Shown here piece by piece: positions 58,862 to 64,000 of a DNA stretch of 64,000 nt; the first letter of the stretch is position 1, and every line of letters begins with the position of its first letter. The notes beneath the pieces are model-generated. The model had not been told where the DNA came from. It did no database searches and saw only the letters and a list, made by a program, of their open reading frames with translations. The translations under genes and the position numbers were made by a program. Origin of the DNA: Bacillota bacterium (GTDB lineage: Bacteria; Bacillota; Clostridia; Acetivibrionales; DTU013); assembly GCA_023439545.1 (NCBI GenBank), contig JAEXNT010000036.1, forward strand, positions 27,750 through 91,749, in the 5' to 3' direction.

Positions 58862-59044
58862 TCCAGATAATAAATGATGTAGTCTGCCAGTCTTAATACC
58901 TCAAATTCTTTCTGTCTTTCCATCTCCTGTAACATGATGTACGGTATACCATAGCTTGTAAGAACTGCCTGTCCCTTGTCCTCTACCTTCCTTAATCCAT
59001 TTTTCATATTTATCACGAGTAAATCCCCTATCTCTTTTAGCCAA
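58862..59044 (-). pseudogene. tnsA: Truncated tnsA fragment of a Tn7-like transposon
   Basis: From a TTG at 59044 (GGAGG 7-8 nt upstream) the minus strand reads AKRDRGFTRDKYEKW, IKEGRGQGTGSSYKLWYTV and, after an in-frame TGA at 58903-58901, GIKTGRLHHLLSG. This reproduces the N-terminus of the TnsA endonuclease (RIKEGRGQG, then KTGRVHHLLSDLE in Tn7). Similarity stops at 58862, so only about 60 codons of roughly 270 remain. None of tnsB, tnsC or tnsD is visible. The rest of the 551-bp gap 58730-59280 contains the nrdJ terminator and A+T-rich sequence. Confidence 0.85.
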
Positions 59045-59099
59045 ATCTATATCCTCCACTAATTAACTAGCAAATAATTTAATTGTATACAAATAGATG

Positions 59100-59139
59100 A
59101 AAAAAGCAAAAGCCCCCCTAATGGTTCCACTAGGAGGGC
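59100..59139 (-). terminator. Terminator downstream of nrdJ
   Basis: GCCCCCCTA (59112-59120) pairs with TAGGAGGGC (59131-59139) with one mismatch and an inner TGG/CCA extension. On the minus strand it is followed by TTTTGCTTTTTTC. Confidence 0.85.
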
Positions 59140-59280
59140 ATACATTTTTCTCATTATATTTTTTATGTTATTTCGTCTATACAATAAATACTGCTCCTTA
59201 ACTTTTTATAATACCAATTAAAAAGCGAAATATTATTTGGACAAACTTTTTTAAAATCACAGGTTCAACATCCGAAGGAA

Positions 59281-61674
59281 TCAGCCGCACTTGCTGAAGC
59301 CGCAGTTGCGGCATATCACGCAGCCGCCTTCATGCTCTACCGGCTTGCCGCATTCGGGGCAATGCGACATGTGCAGCGTGTCGGCTATATTGTAATCGCC
59401 CCTTTCGCCGTCATTTAGCAAATCTGCGTCACTGCAGCTGCTGTCGTACTCTGCCACCCTTGCGGTCGGTCTCGGGATGAAATCAATCTTTGAATAATCG
59501 GCTTTGCTTTCCAATTCCTCGTGGTTTGCGACATAAGCGGCGCCGTTACCGTTACCATTGCCGTTCTGCAGCTTCAGTACCTTTTCGATAAGCCTGCCGA
59601 TAGCGTCCGGGCAGGACATTACTTTCAGGTCTTTCTGCCTGATGGTCGACGGACACCTTATCCCCTTGAGCTGCTCGACTATCGATTTTGCGTCGAGGCC
59701 GGAGCGCAGGGCTATCGAAACGAGACGGCTCGTTGCTTCCGACTGCGACGGGCAGCCGCCTGCGCGGCCTGTGTTCGTAAACACCTCGCATATGCCGTTT
59801 TCATCATAATTGACTGTTATATAAAGGTTACCGCAGCCGATCCTCACTTTCTCAGTGAAGCCTGTCGTAATATCAGGCCTTGGCCTCGGCGCAATCTTGA
59901 CACCGGCGGCTGCAGGGATATTTTCAGCAATTGCTTCATCCGCCTTGGGAGCTTCCTTCCCTTTTACCTCTCCTATGTTCAGAACCTGCATGTCGCGGCT
60001 GCCGTCCCTGTAGATGGTCACACCCTTGCAGTAGGACTTGTAGGCCTGTACGAATACGTCCCTGACGTCTTCCCTGGTCGCGTCGTGTCCGAGATTGACC
60101 GTCTTGGATACCGCATTGTCCGTATATTTCTGGAATGAAGCCTGCATTTTGACATGCCACTCAGGAGAAATATCATGTGCTGTGACAAATACGTCCTGCA
60201 TTTCAGCTGGAATCTCAGGGAAGCCCTTTATCGAGCCTTTCTTTGCGACCCTTCTCATAAGGTCGTCGGAGTAGAAGCCTGCCCCGGTCGAAACATTCTT
60301 AAATAACGGATTGACTTCGATCAGCTCGTCGTTATCCATTACGTTTCTGATGTAGGAAATGGCAAACAACGGTTCTATGCCGCTCGAGCAGCCCGCAATT
60401 ATACTAAGGGTACCCGTAGGCGCGATAGTTGTCGTAGTCGCATTGCGGACTTTGACTCCGAGATCCTTATATATGCTCTTTTCAAAGAACGGGAATACTC
60501 CTCTTTTCTCTGCAAGCTCTATAGAAGCCCTGCGAGCCTCATCCTGTATGAAATGCATTAATTTCTCAGCCAGATTTATAGCTTTCTGTGAGTTATAAGG
60601 GATACCGAGCAGGCACAGCATATCGGACCAGCCCATCACGCCAAGGCCGATTTTCCTCGAACCTCTGGTCATCTCATCTATTTTGGGCAGTGGATAACGA
60701 TTTACTTCTATTACGTTGTCGAGGAAGTGTACGGCCTTTTTCACGACTTTCCCGAGCTTGTCGTAGTCGACGTCGGGTTTACCGCCGTTGTCCTTTATCA
60801 TAAGGCTCAGATTGATCGAGCCGAGGTTACAGGCTTCATACGGAAGCAGGGGCTGCTCGCCGCAGGGATTGGTGCTTTCTATCTCGCCGAGTTCAGGCGT
60901 AACATTGTCCTTGTTCAGCCTGTCGATGAATATTATACCGGGCTCGCCGTTATTCCAGGCATTGTCTATTATCAAATCGAAAATTTCTCTGGCATTTTCC
61001 TGTTTGACTGCTTTCTTTGTCTTGGGGTCGACCAGGTTGTAGGTAGACCCTTTTTCAGCGGCCACCATGAATTCTTCAGTGACGGCAACACTGATATTGA
61101 AGTTGGTTATATCCTTATTATCCTGCTTGCAGGTAATAAATTCGCGTATATCAGGGTGATCGACCCTAAGGATGCCCATATTGGCGCCCCTTCTCGTCCC
61201 ACCCTGTTTAACGGCCTCGGTAGCAGCATTAAAAACCTTCATAAAGCTTATCGGTCCGCTGGCTACTCCGCCTGTAGAATTGACGGACGCTCCCTTCGGC
61301 CTGAGCCTGGAGAAGCTGAAGCCCGTACCTCCTCCGCTTTTATGTATCAGAGCGGCATTCTTGATCGTATCGAATATGCCTTCCATCGTATCTTCTATGG
61401 GGAGCACAAAACAGGCGCTCAATTGTCCCAACGGACGGCCGGCATTCATTAAAGTCGGTGAGTTTGGCAGGAATTCCAGATTTGCCATCAGATCAAAAAA
61501 TTCTTTTTCGGTGGATTTGAGTCCGGAAGCTGTGGTATACGGCGCATCCGCAGCCGCTATCGCCTTTGCTACTCTTTTGAACAAACCTTCGGGGGTCTCG
61601 ATGAGTTTACCAGTTTCGTCTTTGGCTAGGTACCTCTTTTCAAGGACCTTTACTGCGTTTTCCGATAAGTTCAT
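59281..61674 (-). CDS. nrdJ: Adenosylcobalamin-dependent (class II) ribonucleoside reductase
   Basis: 797 residues, AAGGAGG 8 nt upstream. N-terminal domain 1-70, the large barrel with GGGTGFSFSRLRPKGASVNS, the catalytic loop NPCGEQPLLPYEACNLGSIN, RGSRKIGLGVMGWSDMLCLL and a thiyl-generating Cys region, followed by a domain around 600-700 (GCGNLYITVNYDENG, then GGCPSQSEATSRL). The C-terminus ends in a zinc-ribbon-like CPECGKPVEHEGGCVICRNC, typical of the long bacterial NrdJ. It makes deoxyribonucleotides without oxygen, using B12. The promoter is overlapped by one of two tandem NrdR boxes. G+C content is visibly higher than in the island next to it. Confidence 0.96.
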   Translation of the reverse strand: MNLSENAVKVLEKRYLAKDETGKLIETPEGLFKRVAKAIAAADAPYTTASGLKSTEKEFFDLMANLEFLPNSPTLMNAGRPLGQLSACFVLPIEDTMEGIFDTIKNAALIHKSGGGTGFSFSRLRPKGASVNSTGGVASGPISFMKVFNAATEAVKQGGTRRGANMGILRVDHPDIREFITCKQDNKDITNFNISVAVTEEFMVAAEKGSTYNLVDPKTKKAVKQENAREIFDLIIDNAWNNGEPGIIFIDRLNKDNVTPELGEIESTNPCGEQPLLPYEACNLGSINLSLMIKDNGGKPDVDYDKLGKVVKKAVHFLDNVIEVNRYPLPKIDEMTRGSRKIGLGVMGWSDMLCLLGIPYNSQKAINLAEKLMHFIQDEARRASIELAEKRGVFPFFEKSIYKDLGVKVRNATTTTIAPTGTLSIIAGCSSGIEPLFAISYIRNVMDNDELIEVNPLFKNVSTGAGFYSDDLMRRVAKKGSIKGFPEIPAEMQDVFVTAHDISPEWHVKMQASFQKYTDNAVSKTVNLGHDATREDVRDVFVQAYKSYCKGVTIYRDGSRDMQVLNIGEVKGKEAPKADEAIAENIPAAAGVKIAPRPRPDITTGFTEKVRIGCGNLYITVNYDENGICEVFTNTGRAGGCPSQSEATSRLVSIALRSGLDAKSIVEQLKGIRCPSTIRQKDLKVMSCPDAIGRLIEKVLKLQNGNGNGNGAAYVANHEELESKADYSKIDFIPRPTARVAEYDSSCSDADLLNDGERGDYNIADTLHMSHCPECGKPVEHEGGCVICRNCGFSKCG

Positions 61675-61695
61675 TTGTACAGCCTCCTTGAATCA

Positions 61696-61763
61696 ATACA
61701 ATATTTAGTATAGGTAATTTTTCCTGGCACTGTATATTGTATCACTTTTGGAGGCCAAGTCAA
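61696..61763 (-). promoter_or_regulatory. nrdJ promoter with two tandem NrdR boxes
   Basis: Minus strand: TTGACT (61763-61758), a 16-bp spacer and TACAAT (61741-61736). The first 16-bp box ATACAATATACAGTGC (61742-61727) covers the -10 element, and the second, ATACTAAATATTGTAT (61711-61696), lies 15 bp further. Each fits 13 of 16 positions of the NrdR consensus acaCwAtATaTwGtgt, and a 15-16 bp linker is the normal spacing. NrdR should repress nrdJ when dATP is plentiful. Confidence 0.82.
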
Positions 61764-61885
61764 TAAAAAAGCATGAAAAATAAATAGTAATTAGGTCCTA
61801 TTGCGGAGCCGATAATTATGTGCTCAAGCTTGCTAAAAGTCATTCCGGGGATCACCGGAGACTATAATCGACCTTATTGAAATGT

Positions 61886-61919
61886 GGAAAAAAATGGCCT
61901 TCCTACCGGTAAAGCCATT
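61886..61919 (-). terminator. Terminator of the DUF4015-type lipoprotein gene
   Basis: AATGGC (61893-61898) / GCCATT (61914-61919) with an internal partly paired loop is followed on the minus strand by seven T. It lies 14 bp after the stop codon. The remaining bases up to nrdJ hold a small TCCGG/CCGGA hairpin (61845-61860) and the nrdJ control region. Confidence 0.75.
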
Positions 61920-61932
61920 ACTGTATGTTGTA

Positions 61933-63228
61933 TTATCCGTTCTCCTTTTGAAGCGCCGCTTCATCATAAGAATTGCCTGCATCCCATAATATCCACTCTT
62001 CATAACCCGCATCGTAGACCGCTTTGATCTGCTGCTTCACCTGGTCGGCGCCATACTGCTGATACATGCTTTTAGGCCTCAGCCAGGATGCGGTAAAGTC
62101 CTGCAGATACGGCCTGACTTTGGCGTTATAGCCGCTTACCTTCGAAATCCTGTCCTTCCCTTTGACAAGCGTATTATAGACCACGCTGTAAGGTTCCAGG
62201 TCGGGCGCCTTGAATTCCATCTTGTTTACTATCTGCCCGTACGCATAATGCGAGGGATATACCATCGGCGATATATAATCGACGTCCTTGCCCACATGTT
62301 CAAGATACTGGCCGATGCCCTCGGTGTCGGCCGGGCTTTCGAAAATAATTCCGAAAACGTCAGCAGATACCGGCACAGTGATCTGTGATTTTGCATATGC
62401 AAGGAAATTGCATATCGCCTGGTACTTCTCTTCGGTTATACCTGAAAAGTCCATATTCTTTTTCTTGCCGTCGCTCGGGAAACGCACATAATCGAACTGT
62501 ATTTCATCGAAACCCTTGGCAACAGCCTCTTTTGCTATACTTATAAGATAATCCCAGTTTTCCTTGTTATAAGGGTTCAGCCAGGTAAGCTTGCCGTTGT
62601 CCTTCCAAAGGCCTCCGCCAACATTTTTTATAGCCAGATCTGGCCGTTTCAAAGAATAAACGGGATCCTTGAAGGCTACGATCCTTCCTATCAAGTGTAC
62701 GTTGTTATCATGGAAAGCCTTTATGACGGAGTCAGCGTTGTACTTTTTCTTCCAAGTCCCGTTTTCCTTAACTGCAGGAACGCTGGTTTCGTAACCGACA
62801 TAACCGTCGTCGTCCTTGATATCGATAACGTAGGAATTTATCTCCGTCGTTTTTGCCAGCTCGATGTAGTGATCGACCTTTTTTGTGCTGCCGACGGTCC
62901 AGCCGGTAAGGTAGAGGGCTTTTACCTTGACAGGGTCTTTTTCAGCTCCAGTCTGTTTCTGCGTAGTATCGGGACTTATTGCGGAGCCTGTAGTACCGCC
63001 GTTTTCATTTGTTTGTGCATTAGAAACGGTACTGCTTTCGTTCGTGGTACCCGGAGCATTTACGTCGCTAAGTCCCATTGTTCCCGGTTGCTGAACGTCC
63101 TGACCTTTTGTCTGCCGACTTGCGCTGCCCGGATCCAACAGGCTCAATTTAGTGCTGGCGCATCCTGTTACCAGCATCATGCAAAATAGAATTACCGATA
63201 TTACCTTTGCCGCATGTTTCGATTTCAT
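61933..63228 (-). CDS. Putative glycoside-hydrolase lipoprotein (DUF4015 type)
   Basis: 431 residues from the ATG at 63228 (AGGGGGG about 9 nt upstream; a TTG two codons earlier is less likely). Lipoprotein signal with lipobox MLVTGC, a Ser/Thr/Gln/Asn-rich linker to about 100, then a TIM-barrel-like domain (about 105-415): VKALYLTGWTVGSTKKVDHY, INSYVIDIKDDDGYVGY, HLIGRIVAFKDPVYSLK, GFDEIQFDYVRFPSDGK and PVSADVFGI, the DUF4015/PF13200 putative glycoside hydrolase pattern. The Asp in the QFDYVRFP strand end is a likely catalytic residue. Found on the outer face of the membrane in many Clostridia; substrate unknown, perhaps cell-wall or secondary polymers. Stand-alone gene with its own terminator. 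Confidence 0.88.
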   Translation of the reverse strand: MKSKHAAKVISVILFCMMLVTGCASTKLSLLDPGSASRQTKGQDVQQPGTMGLSDVNAPGTTNESSTVSNAQTNENGGTTGSAISPDTTQKQTGAEKDPVKVKALYLTGWTVGSTKKVDHYIELAKTTEINSYVIDIKDDDGYVGYETSVPAVKENGTWKKKYNADSVIKAFHDNNVHLIGRIVAFKDPVYSLKRPDLAIKNVGGGLWKDNGKLTWLNPYNKENWDYLISIAKEAVAKGFDEIQFDYVRFPSDGKKKNMDFSGITEEKYQAICNFLAYAKSQITVPVSADVFGIIFESPADTEGIGQYLEHVGKDVDYISPMVYPSHYAYGQIVNKMEFKAPDLEPYSVVYNTLVKGKDRISKVSGYNAKVRPYLQDFTASWLRPKSMYQQYGADQVKQQIKAVYDAGYEEWILWDAGNSYDEAALQKENG

Positions 63229-63549
63229 CGACAAATGCCCCCCTGATCGTCTTTTGTACTTAAATCCTGCACTTCCTGCTTACTTTTACATTGTTATTTT
63301 ATGTTCACTCATCTTTTTTATTAGAGGTATATATTAGACTATAAAGTTCCGCCTAAAAAGCCCAAAAAGGTTAAAAATAATTAAATTCTCGACATTATTT
63401 TACTAACATCAATTTATATCGGTTGAATATGGCATTTAGAACAATAGAAAACCCGGCAATCGGATAAAGACTGTCAGGTTTTAAGCCAATAGCCTGGATA
63501 GATGCTTCTAACAGCCCGGGTAGCCCGGAGTTGTATTTCCAGTTCGGGT
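63229..63549. other. Gene-free stretch upstream of the DUF4015 gene
   Basis: 321 bp. The part near 63240-63370 is the A+T-rich promoter region of the lipoprotein gene. A weak stem (AAAACCTG / CGGGTTTT, about 63451-63482) may end the permease transcript. Nothing else is recognisable. Confidence 0.5.
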
Positions 63550-64000
63550 CTACAGGGCGCTGACCACCTCGGAGATGGCGCTCGTTTTGATCCTTTTCAA
63601 AGGCCCGATAACTGAAATTGCCGCAGCCAGCATACAGGCCAGGAATATCCCGGCAACCTGAAGAATCGGGAACGTCCAACGTTCCAAAAGGAGCATGGAA
63701 AGCGCGCGGTTGAACATTACCCCGAGGACACAGCCGGCCAGACAACCGCAGAAACTATATACGGCCGCTTCCGAAAGGATCATTCCGGTGAGCTGTGATC
63801 CTGACATGCCCACAGCCCGCATAATCCCGAGATACCTGGTCCTGGACGCAACGCTTGTATTCATGGTGTTGATGATGTTGAGCATGCTGATCAATGCAAT
63901 AACCAAAACAAAACCGTACAGGAACAATGCCATGGTCATGTATGAATTGTTGGACTCATTATTGTATTGGCGTTTGTCTCCAACTATTACGGAATCGCCG
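63550..64000 (-). CDS. FtsX-type ABC transporter permease, C-terminal part (5' end outside window)
   Basis: An open frame of 150 codons from base 64000 to the stop at 63550; the beginning lies beyond the window and an internal ATG at 63939 is not the true start. Three TM helices with the FtsX pattern: MALFLYGFVLVIALISMLNI, then NTSVASRTRYLGIMRAVGMS, then LSEAAVYSFCGCLAGCVLG, and a last helix before GPLKRIKTSAISEVVSAL. The short loops and ending are those of MacB/BceB-style permeases used in peptide or antibiotic export and resistance. Its ATPase would be upstream, outside the window. Confidence 0.88.
   Translation of the reverse strand, partial: GDSVIVGDKRQYNNESNNSYMTMALFLYGFVLVIALISMLNIINTMNTSVASRTRYLGIMRAVGMSGSQLTGMILSEAAVYSFCGCLAGCVLGVMFNRALSMLLLERWTFPILQVAGIFLACMLAAAISVIGPLKRIKTSAISEVVSAL

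Noticed and set aside
59045..59280. Intact Tn7-like transposon end with TnsB sites
   Set aside because: Short similar strings (TTGTATA ... AGA) occur twice and GGACAAAC once, but I cannot align repeats of about 20 bp or find a terminal TGT with a target duplication.
60727..61452. 241-codon plus-strand frame inside nrdJ
   Set aside because: Antisense to conserved nrdJ codons; its composition merely mirrors them.
61675..61932. Cobalamin riboswitch before the B12-dependent nrdJ
   Set aside because: The gap is short, the predicted transcript leader is under 70 nt, and no B12-box-like sequence is visible. B12 riboswitches control B12 synthesis or alternative B12-independent enzymes.
1..64000. 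CRISPR arrays, tRNA or rRNA genes, prophage modules
   Set aside because: No spaced direct-repeat array, cloverleaf-like sequence, rRNA motif or phage structural gene was seen on either strand.

Overview
The window looks like chromosome of an anaerobic, Gram-positive member of the Clostridia. The grounds are strong purine-rich ribosome binding sites (GGAGG type), A+T-leaning intergenes with TTGACA/TATAAT promoters, LytS/YesM-type and AraC-type two-component pairs, a B12-dependent ribonucleotide reductase, an XRE-cupin/acyl-CoA ligase pair, and many MCP and c-di-GMP genes. Genus cannot be fixed from sequence alone; a polysaccharide-degrading clostridium is a reasonable guess. I see no rRNA, tRNA or CRISPR array.

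Layout. 1-3.9 kb (minus): a small sigma-region-2-like protein, an OmpR-type response regulator, a sensor kinase with an 18-bp minisatellite inside its dimerisation domain, and a lipoprotein cut by the window edge. 4.1-6.4 kb (plus): XRE-cupin regulator and acyl-CoA synthetase. 6.6-13.1 kb (minus): a half-size ABC exporter with an elaborate leader, then a MacB-like ABC system in which a large secreted multi-domain protein sits where an adaptor would be. 13.3-18.7 kb (plus): two tandem paralogous secreted beta-propeller/Ig/polyglycine proteins. 18.7-24.8 kb (minus): ROK repressor, RbsABC-type sugar importer and polyol dehydrogenase. 24.9-26.4 kb (minus): a DUF1646 cation transporter behind an attenuator-like 5' leader, and a TfoX-C protein. 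26.5-33.3 kb: a paired membrane-protein/HTH cassette, a PAS-GGDEF-HD-GYP protein, MFS/LysR and EamA transport genes. 33.3-36.8 kb (minus): a soluble MCP, a small STAS-like protein and a PAS-GGDEF-EAL protein in one operon.

37-41 kb is a scar zone: a frameshifted DJ-1/PfpI gene, a secreted beta-helix protein, a 74-bp direct repeat flanking both, and a broken IS66 tnpA. It borders the most interesting part, 41.1-58.7 kb. There a long minus-strand run encodes an ABC sugar importer, a cytoplasmic GH9-like enzyme, a chemoreceptor, a divergent GH94 phosphorylase, phosphopentomutase, a ribokinase-family kinase, a KpsF/GutQ-like SIS isomerase, a FucU/RbsD mutarotase and an ASRT-family sugar-binding-like protein. 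A divergent YesM/YesN two-component pair sits at its head. This reads as a complete sensing, uptake and catabolic unit whose phosphorylase feeds a pentose-phosphate mutase rather than a glucose-phosphate mutase. I infer phosphorolytic use of a pentose glycoside, with D-arabinose or ribose the best guesses. By eye the region is more A+T-rich than its flanks, and on the far side it is bounded by a broken tnsA fragment of a Tn7-like transposon, so it is probably an acquired island.

59.3-64 kb (minus): nrdJ under twin NrdR boxes, a DUF4015-type lipoprotein, and the C-terminus of an FtsX-type ABC permease running off the window.
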